Assembly: GCA_963667505.2 (NCBI GenBank)
Contig: OY763490.2
Location: forward strand, 3,596,001 to 3,660,000
Length of the DNA: 64,000 nt
Direction: 5' to 3'
Origin: Aldehydirespirator sp963667505
GTDB taxonomy: Bacteria > Actinomycetota > Acidimicrobiia > Acidimicrobiales > Aldehydirespiratoraceae
The number at the start of each line of letters is the position of its first letter. The stretch's first letter is position 1. The position numbers were made by a program, and so were the translations under genes. Below the pieces are notes generated by a model. The model was not told the DNA's origin, made no database searches, and saw only the letters and a list, made by a program, of their open reading frames with translations. This document shows, piece by piece, positions 33,199 to 42,158 of the stretch.

Positions 33199-33762
33199 CT
33201 ACCCGCCCTCGGCCGGAGCCGGGGTGGCCGTGTCCGGGTTGTGGGCGGCCGGAGCCGGGGTGGCCGTGTCCGGGTTGTGGGCGGCCGGAGCCGGGGTGGC
33301 CGTGTCCAGGTTGCGGGCGGCCGGTTCCCAAGTGGCCGTGTCCGGGTTGTGGGCGGCCGGTTCCCAAGTGACGGCATCCGGGCTGTCATAGGCGTAGGAG
33401 ATCACCTGCACGCAGAAGCCGTCCCCGCTGTCGAGCAGGGCGGAGCGGGCCCGGGCCGCGGCCAGGTCGTGGGGCTCCGACCGGCTCTCGAAGCCGGCGG
33501 CCTGCAGACGGCGGTGCGCGTCGTCGGTATCGTCGGTGCGAAGCGCCAGGTGGGCGAACACGGGTGCGCGATCTCCTTCCCCGCCGTCCGGCACTGCTTC
33601 GATCAGCTCCAGCTTGCTGCCGGTACCGTCGCCCATCATCACGATCCGCTGGCCGGTGCTGTGTCGGGTGCCCTCGCGCAGCACTCTCAATCCCGCGTGC
33701 TTCAGCGCGCGGATCCGGGCATCCAGGTCGGCCACCTCCAGCGCGGTGTGGTCGATGATCAT
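33199..33762 (-). CDS. VOC/glyoxalase-like protein with repetitive C-terminal tail
   Basis: 187 residues. Residues 1-127 form a vicinal-oxygen-chelate module pair (IIDHTALEVADLDARI, metal His near 5; KLELIEAV; HLALRTDD; GFCVQVISY). Residues about 128-187 are four to five copies of a 12-residue unit (PAAHNPDTAT) encoded by a 36-bp tandem repeat. The tail is not part of the fold and is probably disordered. It is followed 5 nt later by the SDR, so the two are co-translated. Confidence 0.75.
   Translation of the reverse strand: MIIDHTALEVADLDARIRALKHAGLRVLREGTRHSTGQRIVMMGDGTGSKLELIEAVPDGGEGDRAPVFAHLALRTDDTDDAHRRLQAAGFESRSEPHDLAAARARSALLDSGDGFCVQVISYAYDSPDAVTWEPAAHNPDTATWEPAARNLDTATPAPAAHNPDTATPAPAAHNPDTATPAPAEGG
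33211..33372. repeat. 36-bp tandem repeat encoding VOC protein tail
   Basis: Units begin at 33211, 33247, 33283 and 33319, with a partial fifth at 33355 (period exactly 36). Two sub-variants occur (ggccggagccgggg and ggccggttcccaag starts). It ends beside the VOC stop codon and the SDR start. Confidence 0.9.
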
Positions 33763-33849
33763 GATCGCAGTCTCGTCGCCGTGGTGCCCGGCTGCACGCC
33801 GCGCGTCTCGGATGCTCGTCGGTCGGGGGTCATCGGCCCGGCGTTGCCG

Positions 33850-35283
33850 TCAACTCGCCCAGGCTGGCGCTGGTGCGCCCGGGTCGTGGCTTAGTTTGCC
33901 TGGGTTGAGCAGGCCCTTGGGGTCGACCGAGCGCTTGAAGCGGTGCAGCAGGCCAGGATCGGCGAACAGGCCCTGCTCGTCCAGGAAGAACGTGTGCGGG
34001 TTCTGGTAGGCGACGCCGATGTCGTCGCAGAAGGCGAGCAGCTCGTCGAGGTCTTCGCGCCCGTTCACCATCCCCACCAGCGGCGCGAAGATCACGCCGT
34101 CGCCGGACTGCCCCCAGCGCTCCCGCAGCCAGCGCGACCGGATGTACTTGAGCTCCACCAGACAGCGGTCGCCGAAGCGGGCCTTGATCTCCAGCAGCTG
34201 CTCCACTGGCCGGCCCTCGCCCAGGTAGCAGTGCAGGAACGCCGCCGCGCCGAAGAGCTTCTTCACCCAGAGCATGCGGTGGCCGTAGACCATGTACCCA
34301 AGGGTGGGCCTGCGGTCGGCGCCCAGTCCCGACCACGGGATGATCCGGCCTCCGCGGGCCTCCGCCCGAGCCGCCGCCTCCTCGGCCGCGCCCTCCGCGA
34401 CGATCGTCATCGCCAGCGCCTCGGAAGCGTCGGCGTCGTCGCTGAGAGCGGTGAAGGCCGGGGTGAGCGTCGGTTCCTGGGCGGCGGCCACCCGCACATC
34501 ACCGCAGCCGTTTTCGTTCTGACGGGCGGAGAGGTCGGCCACGAATCGGGCGGCGTCCTCGAAGCGGCCGAAGGCGGCGACGAACTCCACCCAGGAGCGG
34601 GCCGGCACCAGCCGGAAGGTCACGTCGCAGATGATGCCGGTGGTGCCGTAGGCGTGCAGCACCGGCTCCACCGAGTCCTCGTCGAGGGCGATCAGCCGGG
34701 GCTCGGCCTCGCAGGTCATCACGGTGGCGCCCGCGATGTTGCCGTCCCAGATCGTGCCCCAGGACGAACTGCCAAGACCGACATGGCCGCCGGCCACCCA
34801 ACCGGCCGCATGGGAGGCCGCGTAGGTGGTGGTGACCACGGGAAGCTCGGCGCCGTGGGAGCGCACCGCGGCGTCGACCTGCCCGAGCAGGGCGCCCGCT
34901 TCCACGGTGATGCGCCCGTCGGCAGCGGCTGCGGCGGGGTCGCCCATGGCGCACAGACGGCTCAGCTCGATCACGATCCCGCCCCGCATGGGGATGGACT
35001 GGCCGAAGTTGGACGTGCCGGCGCCCAGCATGGTGATGGGCGTGTCGTGCCGGTAGGCGGCGGACACGCAGGCGGCGAGCCGGTCGAGGTCGGCAGGCCC
35101 CGCGACGGCCTCCACACCGAGCGAGCCGCCCGCGGAGGCCCCGGACATGGCTTCGATGTAGTCCGACAGCACCGGCGACAGCCACGAGTTGTCGCGCAGC
35201 CGGGCCCCGATGGCGGCCGGATCGGTCTCCATCCTGTCGTCACCGACCGCGGCGGCTAGCTCTGCGCACAGCGGCGAAGCCAC
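33850..35283 (-). CDS. FAD-binding (PCMH/vanillyl-alcohol-oxidase-type) oxidase
   Basis: 477 residues from GTG 35283. The N-terminal FAD-binding domain has ITMLGAGTSNFGQS, ITVEAGALLGQVDAAV and GWVAGGHVGLGSSSWG; the C-terminal substrate domain ends with HRFKRSVDPKGLLNPGK, the usual closing motif of FAD-linked oxidases. No His or Cys for covalent FAD attachment is obvious. It is the first gene of a minus-strand run that continues through the VOC, SDR, rhodanese and thiol dioxygenase genes. The substrate is unknown. Confidence 0.83.
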   Translation of the reverse strand: MASPLCAELAAAVGDDRMETDPAAIGARLRDNSWLSPVLSDYIEAMSGASAGGSLGVEAVAGPADLDRLAACVSAAYRHDTPITMLGAGTSNFGQSIPMRGGIVIELSRLCAMGDPAAAAADGRITVEAGALLGQVDAAVRSHGAELPVVTTTYAASHAAGWVAGGHVGLGSSSWGTIWDGNIAGATVMTCEAEPRLIALDEDSVEPVLHAYGTTGIICDVTFRLVPARSWVEFVAAFGRFEDAARFVADLSARQNENGCGDVRVAAAQEPTLTPAFTALSDDADASEALAMTIVAEGAAEEAAARAEARGGRIIPWSGLGADRRPTLGYMVYGHRMLWVKKLFGAAAFLHCYLGEGRPVEQLLEIKARFGDRCLVELKYIRSRWLRERWGQSGDGVIFAPLVGMVNGREDLDELLAFCDDIGVAYQNPHTFFLDEQGLFADPGLLHRFKRSVDPKGLLNPGKLSHDPGAPAPAWAS

Positions 35284-35411
35284 GATCCCACTCCTCGGTC
35301 GGCGTCCTCGCGGGACGCTACTTGGACTTGTTGCAAGCGGAGCAGTCCAGCCCACCGGGGTCAAAGCTCGCAGCCTTCACAGTCAGACGTCTGCGCCGAA
35401 CCGAGCCGGGA

Positions 35412-36479
35412 TCAGGATTCGCGCCGGGCCACGAAACGGGCGGTGGCGGCCAGCGCCTGTCGGGCGGCGGGCACGTCGGGCAGGGCCTCCAGCGCGTCGA
35501 GGGCCTCGTCGAGCATCTGGGCGATCTCGGCTTCGATGCCCGCCAGCGCGCCGGTGTCGACGATCACCTGCTGCACGGCGGCGACCGTCTCGGCGTCCAT
35601 GTCGGCGCCGGCCGAGTCGAGCACCCGGAGCTGGGCTGAGGTGGCCGCCGCCCTGGCCATGGCCATCAGCAGGGTGGGCTTGCCCTCCCGCAGGTCGTCG
35701 CCCACCGGCTTGCCGGTGGCGGACGGATCTCCGAACGCGCCCAGCACATCGTCGCGGAACTGGAAAGCCATGCCCACGGGATGGCCGTGCCGGGCCAGCG
35801 GCTCGGCCAGATCGGCCCGTCCGGCCACCGCCGCACCGAGCTGCAGCGGTCGCACCACCGTGTAGCGGGCCGTCTTGTGCTCGATGATCCGCCGGGCCTG
35901 GTCAGCGTCGACGGCGCCTCGGGCCGAGCCGACCATGTCCAGGTACTGGCCCATGTTCAGCTCGGTACGCAGTGCGTCCCACACCGCCCGGGCCTCGTCG
36001 GACACCAGGCCCAGCGTGCGGTCGGCGAGCACCATGGCCATGTCGCCGACCAGCACCGCGGCCGCCTCGCCGAAGCGCCGGTCCTCGCCGTGCCAGCCCC
36101 GGTCGCGGTGACGCTGCACGAACTTGCGCCACACGGTGGGCGCGCCCCGCCGGGTGGGCGAGGCGTCCATCACGTCGTCGTGGGCCAGCGCGAAGGCGTG
36201 AAGGATCTCCAACGCGCAGCCGGCGTCGAGCGCTCCGGCGCCGTCGGCGTCGCCTCCTGCGAGCAGCCATCCCCAGTGGCAGTAGGCGGGCCGGATGCGC
36301 TTGCCTCCGCCGAGGATCATGTCGGACAGGTCGCCGAGGGGCTCGTCGAGACTCGGATCCAACCCGGCCCACTCGCGGCGCTCGTGGGCCAGGATCTCTT
36401 CGAGGCGGGCCTCGACCCTAGCCGCGATGGCCGTCAGCTCGGCCGGGGGACTCGGACTCTCCGCTGGGGGGCCGGTCAC
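35412..36479 (-). CDS. Polyprenyl (geranylgeranyl-type) diphosphate synthase
   Basis: 355 residues. Condenses allylic diphosphates with IPP. The first Asp-rich motif is in HDDVMDASPTRRG, a short DDxxD form, and the second is FQFRDDVLG. GGGKRIRP provides the diphosphate-binding Lys/Arg. Its start overlaps the xseB stop by 4 nt (ATGA), making it the last gene of an ABC exporter-xseA-xseB-prenyl synthase run. The product chain length is not predictable by eye. Confidence 0.9.
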   Translation of the reverse strand: MTGPPAESPSPPAELTAIAARVEARLEEILAHERREWAGLDPSLDEPLGDLSDMILGGGKRIRPAYCHWGWLLAGGDADGAGALDAGCALEILHAFALAHDDVMDASPTRRGAPTVWRKFVQRHRDRGWHGEDRRFGEAAAVLVGDMAMVLADRTLGLVSDEARAVWDALRTELNMGQYLDMVGSARGAVDADQARRIIEHKTARYTVVRPLQLGAAVAGRADLAEPLARHGHPVGMAFQFRDDVLGAFGDPSATGKPVGDDLREGKPTLLMAMARAAATSAQLRVLDSAGADMDAETVAAVQQVIVDTGALAGIEAEIAQMLDEALDALEALPDVPAARQALAATARFVARRES

Positions 36480-36718
36480 GCTGCGCCGTCCGACTCCAGC
36501 GCGGCCACGACCCGCTCCACCTGGATGCTGGCGTTGGCGATGCGGCGACGGCAGATCTCGATGAGCGTCGCGGCCCGCTCGACCCGGCTGGCCAGCACGT
36601 CGACGTCGGGGTCCTCGACTTCGAGTTCACCGAGGATCTGATCGAGTTCGGCCATCGCCGCGGCGTAGCCCGGCTGGCCCTGGTCGTCGCCGCCGGTGGG
36701 GGGCTGTTGCGTGCTCAT
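36476..36718 (-). CDS. xseB: Exodeoxyribonuclease VII small subunit
   Basis: 80 residues, usual XseB size. The family core is YAAAMAELDQILGELEVEDPDVDVLASRVERAA, a helical hairpin that binds the XseA C-terminal helices. ATG 36718 overlaps the xseA stop and its own stop overlaps the prenyl synthase start, both by 4 nt. Confidence 0.93.
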   Translation of the reverse strand: MSTQQPPTGGDDQGQPGYAAAMAELDQILGELEVEDPDVDVLASRVERAATLIEICRRRIANASIQVERVVAALESDGAA

Positions 36719-38136
36719 CGGCTCCCGTCCTCGATGACGCCGTGCCGGGCGCGGATCGTACTGTCCAGTGTGCCGTCGCTCACATTGGTGACGATGCCGT
36801 CGCCGGGCGAAACATCCTGCACCGATCGCACCAGCGTCCCGTCGTCGCGCCGTGTGAGCGACCATCCCCGTCGCAGGATCAGGCCCGGGTCGAGCGCTCG
36901 GACCCTGATGGCGACGGCGTCCAGGTGGCGCTCGGCGTGACGGATCTCATGCCGACCGGCCATTGACAGCCGAGCCGAGGCCCGGTCGAGGCGGCGGCCG
37001 CCTCGTCGCGGCGCTTCCGGTGCAGACTCGGCGATCCGGCGTGTGGCCGCGGCCACTCGGTGCTCGGCTCGCGCCGCGGCCGCCCGTCCCGTGTGGGCGA
37101 GACGCCCGCCTGCGGTTGCAAGTCGCCGGTCGGCGCGGCGGGCCGCAGCCCGCGCCTGCTGGGTGACGTTGACGGCAGAGCTGTCGGTCCGGCTCGCGGC
37201 CGCGGCCATGGCTCGGCGGCCGCTCGCCTCGATCGTCCGACCCCTGTCGTCGAGCCTCTCGAGCCATTGCTCCACTCGGTTGACCACGGCCCGGGCCGCG
37301 GCCGTCGGGGTCGAGCAGGCGGTGTGGGCGGTCTCGTCGGCCACGCTGCGGTCGGTCTCGTGGCCGACGCCGGTGAACACCGGGCGCTCGCATTCCGCGA
37401 TGGCCCGAGCCACCAACTCGTGGTCGAAGGCCACAAGGTCGGTGCGGCTGCCGCCCCCTCGGGCCACCACCACCACGTCGACTCCGGCGCCGGCCGCGGC
37501 GCTGATCGCAGCCGCGATCCGGGGCGGAGCGTCGATGCCCTGCACCGGCGTGTCCACCTCGAGCACACGGAACGCGAAGCCGCTGGCGGTGAGCACCTTC
37601 AACGTGTCGGCATGGGCGGCGCTGTCCGCCGCGGTGACCAGGCCCACTCGCAGCGGCACCGGCGCGAGCGCCGCGCCCGCGTTGCGGCGCAGCACGCCCT
37701 CGGCGGAGAGGGCTCGCAGCAGCGCCTCGCGCTCCGTGGCGATGGCGCCCAGCGTGTGGGCCGGGTCGATGGCGGTCATCCGCAGCTGGAGCTGTCCTCG
37801 GCGCGGGTAGAAGTCGAGCATTCCCTGGACGCGCACCGACAGGCCGTCGGCCATGCGGATGGCGTTGCCATGCCGTCTGATCACCCGGTTGACCCGCTCC
37901 TTGTCGTCGCGGAACAGCACCACGCTCACCGAGGCAACCGGCGGCGAGCCCGGCTCGGCGTGCTGTGCCCGCTCGACCAGGTCGAAGTAAACGTGGCCGC
38001 TGCGGGCCCGGCTGAGGCCGTCGATCTCGCCGGCAACCCAGACCCCGCTGGGGAAGGCCTCGTCCAGTGTCCATCGAAGCGCTTGGGCCAGTTCGCCCAC
38101 CGTCAGGGTCTGGCCCGCCCCGACCAGGCCGGTCAT
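36715..38136 (-). CDS. xseA: Exodeoxyribonuclease VII large subunit
   Basis: 473 residues. N-terminal OB-fold (WVAGEIDGLSRARSGHVYFDL), catalytic domain with ARGGGSRTDLVAFDHE and PVFTGVGHETDRSVADE, then a long Arg/Ala-rich helical region that binds XseB. Degrades single-stranded DNA in repair. The start overlaps the exporter gene's stop by 4 nt and the end overlaps xseB by 4 nt. Confidence 0.95.
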   Translation of the reverse strand: MTGLVGAGQTLTVGELAQALRWTLDEAFPSGVWVAGEIDGLSRARSGHVYFDLVERAQHAEPGSPPVASVSVVLFRDDKERVNRVIRRHGNAIRMADGLSVRVQGMLDFYPRRGQLQLRMTAIDPAHTLGAIATEREALLRALSAEGVLRRNAGAALAPVPLRVGLVTAADSAAHADTLKVLTASGFAFRVLEVDTPVQGIDAPPRIAAAISAAAGAGVDVVVVARGGGSRTDLVAFDHELVARAIAECERPVFTGVGHETDRSVADETAHTACSTPTAAARAVVNRVEQWLERLDDRGRTIEASGRRAMAAAASRTDSSAVNVTQQARAAARRADRRLATAGGRLAHTGRAAAARAEHRVAAATRRIAESAPEAPRRGGRRLDRASARLSMAGRHEIRHAERHLDAVAIRVRALDPGLILRRGWSLTRRDDGTLVRSVQDVSPGDGIVTNVSDGTLDSTIRARHGVIEDGSR

Positions 38137-40061
38137 GGCACAGCCCGCGCCACGACCCCGGCCGCCCCCGACAGCGCGTCCGTGTCGACCACTTCGGCTC
38201 GCAACAGGCCTTCGTAGAGGTCGGCGTACAGGCCTCCGGCGAGGCGAAGCTCCTCGTGGGTTCCTGACTCGACGATGCGGCCGTCGTCGAGCACCACGAT
38301 CGCGTCCGCGTCCACGATGGTGGACAGGCGATGGGCCACCACCAGCGAGGTGCGGCCTCTCAGCGCCTCAGTCAGGGCCTCCTGCACCAGGCCTTCGTTC
38401 TCGGTGTCGAGGTGGGAGGTGGCCTCGTCGAGGATGACGATGGCGGGGTCCTTGAGCAGCATCCGGGCGATGGCCAGGCGCTGCTTCTCGCCGCCCGACA
38501 GCCGGTAGCCGCGCTCTCCGACAACGGTGTCGTAGCCGGCGGGCAGGGACGCGATCACGTCGTGGATACGGGCCGCCCGGCAGGCGTCAGCCAACTGCCC
38601 CTCGGTGGCGTCGGGCCGGGCATAGCGGAGATTGGATGCCACCGTGTCATGGAACAGATGCGGGTCCTGGGTGACCGTTCCGATCGCGGCCCGCAGCGAC
38701 GCCTGGGTCAAGCGGCGCACGTCCACGCCGTCGATCAGCACCGCGCCCTCGGTGACGTCGTAGAGCCGGGGCACCATCGACACCAGCGTGGACTTGCCCG
38801 ACCCGGACGGGCCGACCACCGCCACCATCCAGCCGGGTGGGATGACCAGGTCGATGCCCGACAGCACCTCCACCGGCGCTGCGGTGCCGTCTGGTGAGCC
38901 GGCCGCAGCCGTGGCCACGCCCAGCGACTCGGGGGTGCCGTCCGCGGTCGGGTAGGCGAAGCTCACGCCCCGGAACTCGACCCGCCCCTCCGACCGGCGC
39001 AGATCGCGGGCGTCGGGCCGGTCGGTGATCGCGTTGGGGGTGTCGAGCACCTCGAACACCCGCTCGAAACTCACGAAGGCCGACATCACGTCCACCCGGG
39101 CGTTCGACAGGCTGGTCAGGGGCACGTAGATCCGCACCGTGTACAGGCCCAGCGCCACCAGCGTGCCCGCGCTGAGCGAGCCGTCGATGGCGAGGTGGCC
39201 ACCCAGCCAGTAGACGACGGCGGTTCCCACCGCGCCCACCAGGGTCAGCGCGATGAGGAACACCCGCGAGTACATGGCGCTGCGGATCCCGATGTCGCGC
39301 ACCCGCCCGGCCCGGTCGGAGAAGTCGGCGGCCTCGTCGTCGTGGCGGCCGAACAGCTTCACCAGCAGGGCCCCGGCCACATTGAACCGCTCGGTCATGG
39401 TGTTGTTCATGGAGGCGTTGAGGTTCATGCCCTCGCGGGTGATGGCCTGCAGGCCCCGGCCCACCCGCCGGGCTGGCAGCACGAACACCGGCAGGATGAC
39501 CACCGCCAGCAAGGTGAGCCGCCACTCAAGCAGGAACATGGCGATGAGCGTCCCGGCCAAGGTGATGATGTTGGCCACCGCCGTGCCGAGCGTGCCGGTA
39601 AAGGCCTGCTGAGCCCCTATGACATCGTTGTTGAGCCGGCTCACGAGGGTGCCGGTCTGAGTGCGGGTGAAGAACGCCAGCGGCAGGCGCTGCACATGGT
39701 CGAACAGCCGCAGCCGCAGATCGAATATCAGGCCCTCGCCGATGCCCGAACTGAGCCTGCGCTCCACCAGCGAGAGCAGCGCCTCGCCCGCGGCCGCCGC
39801 GATCATCACGACGAACAGCACGTTCAGATAGCCGCCGTCGCCCTCGGCGATGGCTGAGTCGAAGATCTCTCGGATCACCAGCGGGGGCAGCAGCCCCAGG
39901 AACGTCGAGGCGATAACGGTCACGATGAAGGCGAGGATCCAGGCGCGATAGGGACGGGCGAAACCCCACACCCGGCCTCGGGTGTCGGTGGTGATCGTCC
40001 TGCCCTCGAATCCGGAGCGGTCGGCCGACATGGAGTGCATGACTCCCCACGCCGTCATCAT
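38133..40061 (-). CDS. ABC transporter, fused permease and ATP-binding protein (exporter type)
   Basis: 642 residues from ATG 40061. Six transmembrane helices (about 35-320), then the nucleotide-binding domain: Walker A VVGPSGSGKST, Q-loop VTQDPHLF, signature LSGGEKQR, Walker B AIVILDEATS and the H-loop VAHRLST. Single-polypeptide half-transporter of the MsbA/lipid or multidrug exporter class. The start is chosen because TAGGCT at 40070-40075 lies 8 nt upstream; ATGs at 40040 and 40031 are alternatives. First gene of the xse/prenyl synthase operon and divergent from the nicotinate salvage gene. Confidence 0.9.
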   Translation of the reverse strand: MMTAWGVMHSMSADRSGFEGRTITTDTRGRVWGFARPYRAWILAFIVTVIASTFLGLLPPLVIREIFDSAIAEGDGGYLNVLFVVMIAAAAGEALLSLVERRLSSGIGEGLIFDLRLRLFDHVQRLPLAFFTRTQTGTLVSRLNNDVIGAQQAFTGTLGTAVANIITLAGTLIAMFLLEWRLTLLAVVILPVFVLPARRVGRGLQAITREGMNLNASMNNTMTERFNVAGALLVKLFGRHDDEAADFSDRAGRVRDIGIRSAMYSRVFLIALTLVGAVGTAVVYWLGGHLAIDGSLSAGTLVALGLYTVRIYVPLTSLSNARVDVMSAFVSFERVFEVLDTPNAITDRPDARDLRRSEGRVEFRGVSFAYPTADGTPESLGVATAAAGSPDGTAAPVEVLSGIDLVIPPGWMVAVVGPSGSGKSTLVSMVPRLYDVTEGAVLIDGVDVRRLTQASLRAAIGTVTQDPHLFHDTVASNLRYARPDATEGQLADACRAARIHDVIASLPAGYDTVVGERGYRLSGGEKQRLAIARMLLKDPAIVILDEATSHLDTENEGLVQEALTEALRGRTSLVVAHRLSTIVDADAIVVLDDGRIVESGTHEELRLAGGLYADLYEGLLRAEVVDTDALSGAAGVVARAVP

Positions 40062-40069
40062 CGCGGTCG

Positions 40070-40075
40070 AGCCTA
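40070..40075 (-). promoter_or_regulatory. -10 element for ABC exporter-xseA-xseB operon
   Basis: TAGGCT on the minus strand, 8 nt before the ATG at 40061. Back to back with the plus-strand promoter at 40092. Confidence 0.4.
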
Positions 40076-40091
40076 CGGAGGACGCGACTGG

Positions 40092-40097
40092 TATCGT
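40092..40097 (+). promoter_or_regulatory. -10 element for nicotinate phosphoribosyltransferase
   Basis: TATCGT, 7 nt before the GTG at 40105. Confidence 0.45.
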
Positions 40098-40104
40098 TCG
40101 TGTC

Positions 40105-42093
40105 GTGGACCTTGGCCCCTCCACAGCCCTCAAGACCGATCGCTACGAGATCACCATGGTGGCTGCGGCCCTGCAGTCTGGAATCGCCGAGCACCGCTCG
40201 GTGTTCGAGACGTTCGCCCGCCGACTGCCGGCGGGTCGGGCCTACGGCGTGGTCGCGGGAGTGGACCGGGTCATCGACGCCATTGAGCGCTTCCGTTTCG
40301 ACAAGGAGACCGTCGATTACCTCACAGAAGCGGGCGTCGTGACGCGTCCCGAGGTGGCCGACTGGCTGCGCTCGTACCGCTTCCGGGGCGACGCGATCGG
40401 CTACGCCGACGGGGAGCTCTTCTTCCCCTACTCGCCGGTGCTGACCGTGGAGGGCGGCTTCGCCGAGTGCGTGGTCCTTGAGACGGTCGTGCTGTCGATC
40501 CTCAACTACGACTGCGCGGTGGCCTCGGCCGCGGCGCGAGTGCGCGATGTGGCCGACGGCCGCGTGCTCATCGAGGGCGGCAGCCGCCGCGCCGACCCCG
40601 AAGCCGCGGTGGCCGCGGCCCGAGCCGCCCATGTCGGCGGCTTCGACACCACGTCGAACCTGGAGGCGGGCTGGCGCTACGGCATTCCCACCGCAGGCAC
40701 CACCGCGCACGCCTTCGTGCTGGCCTACCCTGAGGAGCAGGACAGCTTCGAGGCCCAGCGCGATGCCCTGGGGACGGACTCCACCTACCTGGTGGACACC
40801 TTCGACGTGCTGGAGGGCATCCGCCGAGCGGTGGCGGTGGCGGGCCCGAGCATCGGCGCGGTGCGCATCGACAGCGGCAACCTGCTCGCATCCAGCATCC
40901 GGGCCCGGGCGCTGCTCGACGCCCTCGGCGCGGTGCGCTGCCGCATCGTGGCCTCAGGGGACCTCGACGAGTTCAAGATCGCGGAACTGGAGGAAGCGGC
41001 CGCGCCCATAGACGCCTACCTGGTGGGCACGAGCCTGGTGACTGGCTCAGGCCATCCCACCGCGTCGATGGTCTACAAACTGGTCGCCATTGCCGACTCC
41101 GCAGGGGTGGGCGCATCCGTGCGGGCCGTCGGAAAGCTCTCTCCGGACAAGATCACCGTGGGCGGCCGCAAGCAAGTGCACCGCACTGTCGACGCCGAGG
41201 GCTTCTGGCACGCCGAGGTGCTCTCTCCGGCGGACGGGCCCGCACCGGCCCGCGGCCACGAGCCCCAGGTGGCGCTGATCGCGGGCGGCGAACGGGTTTG
41301 GCGAGACGAAGCGAGCTCAGCCCGCAGCCACTGCGCGGAGCGCCGCAACGGATTGAAACCCGAGGACCGCACCCCGGATCCCCGCCGTTCTCCGGCCATA
41401 CCCACCGAATGGGTGCGAATGGAGTCGCCCGTAGAGTCAGATTCCGCCGACGGGACGGAAGGGCGGCGATCGCAGGGGCGGCGTGGCTGGCCGGCTTCTC
41501 ATCGCGGGTCTGGAGTGTCCACGGCCCTGATCATCGTCGACGTCCAGAAAGACTTCTGCGAAGGCGGACCGCTGGCTGTGAAGGGCGGGCATGCGGTGGC
41601 CGCCTCCATCACCGAGCTGGTCGGTCTCGACCGCGGGGCGGGCAGATACGACTACGTCGTCGCGTCGAAGGACTGGCACATCGATCCCGGCGATCACTTC
41701 GCCGAGCCAGGAGCGGAACCCGACCATCGCACTTCATGGCCGGTGCACTGCGCGGCAGACACCGCGGGCGCGGCCTTCTCTCCCGCGTTGGAGGTGGCCA
41801 TCGACGAGGTGTTCCTCAAGGGGCAGTACAGCAACGGCTACAGCAGCTTCGATGGCGTGGCCGGGTCCGGCGAGGACGTGGGGCTTCGGAGCTGGCTCGG
41901 TGGCCGCGGCGTCGAGGCAGTGGACATCGTGGGCATAGCTACCGAGCACTGCGTGCGGGCCACCGCGCTGGCCGCAGTCGACGCCGGGTTCGACACGGCG
42001 GTTCTCGTGGCGCACTGTGCAGGTGTCGACGAGGACTCGTCGGCCGCGGCGCTCAAGGAGATGGACGCCGCCGGCGTGGAGATCGTCGCCTAG
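40105..42093 (+). CDS. pncB: Nicotinate phosphoribosyltransferase, in frame with nicotinamidase
   Basis: The open frame encodes 662 residues. About 1-405 is nicotinate phosphoribosyltransferase: TDRYEITM, GGFDTTSNLEAGWRYG (about 172-187), VRIDSGNLL and GTSLVTG near the phosphate site. It converts nicotinate plus PRPP to NaMN. Residues 471-662 are a complete nicotinamidase, the preceding step of the salvage pathway. The roughly 65-residue Arg/Ser-rich linker has no stop but looks like intergenic DNA, so two separate proteins are also possible. GTG start supported by the -10 element at 40092. Confidence 0.8.
   Translation: MDLGPSTALKTDRYEITMVAAALQSGIAEHRSVFETFARRLPAGRAYGVVAGVDRVIDAIERFRFDKETVDYLTEAGVVTRPEVADWLRSYRFRGDAIGYADGELFFPYSPVLTVEGGFAECVVLETVVLSILNYDCAVASAAARVRDVADGRVLIEGGSRRADPEAAVAAARAAHVGGFDTTSNLEAGWRYGIPTAGTTAHAFVLAYPEEQDSFEAQRDALGTDSTYLVDTFDVLEGIRRAVAVAGPSIGAVRIDSGNLLASSIRARALLDALGAVRCRIVASGDLDEFKIAELEEAAAPIDAYLVGTSLVTGSGHPTASMVYKLVAIADSAGVGASVRAVGKLSPDKITVGGRKQVHRTVDAEGFWHAEVLSPADGPAPARGHEPQVALIAGGERVWRDEASSARSHCAERRNGLKPEDRTPDPRRSPAIPTEWVRMESPVESDSADGTEGRRSQGRRGWPASHRGSGVSTALIIVDVQKDFCEGGPLAVKGGHAVAASITELVGLDRGAGRYDYVVASKDWHIDPGDHFAEPGAEPDHRTSWPVHCAADTAGAAFSPALEVAIDEVFLKGQYSNGYSSFDGVAGSGEDVGLRSWLGGRGVEAVDIVGIATEHCVRATALAAVDAGFDTAVLVAHCAGVDEDSSAAALKEMDAAGVEIVA
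41515..42093 (+). CDS. pncA: Nicotinamidase (domain of the preceding frame or independently started gene)
   Basis: 192 residues if started at GTG 41515. Isochorismatase-like fold: catalytic Asp in LIIVDVQKDF, metal ligands in DWHIDPGDHF, Lys in VFLKGQYSN and nucleophile Cys in GIATEHCVRAT. Deamidates nicotinamide to nicotinate. It is in frame with the phosphoribosyltransferase and no stop separates them. No well-spaced ribosome site precedes GTG 41515 (GGAG abuts it), which favours fusion; the hairpin ACCCA-TGGGT upstream in the linker favours a separate unit. Confidence 0.7.
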   Translation: MSTALIIVDVQKDFCEGGPLAVKGGHAVAASITELVGLDRGAGRYDYVVASKDWHIDPGDHFAEPGAEPDHRTSWPVHCAADTAGAAFSPALEVAIDEVFLKGQYSNGYSSFDGVAGSGEDVGLRSWLGGRGVEAVDIVGIATEHCVRATALAAVDAGFDTAVLVAHCAGVDEDSSAAALKEMDAAGVEIVA

Positions 42094-42158
42094 CGTCATC
42101 GGTCGGACAAGCCCGCTAGCCCAAGCCCATTGAGTCGCCAGCTTTAGGAGGTCTTGCC

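Noticed and set aside
33194..33367. Gly/His/Pro-rich N-terminal extension of the SDR
   Set aside because: It is the out-of-frame reading of the 36-bp repeat that encodes the VOC tail. GTG 33193 gives the normal SDR start.
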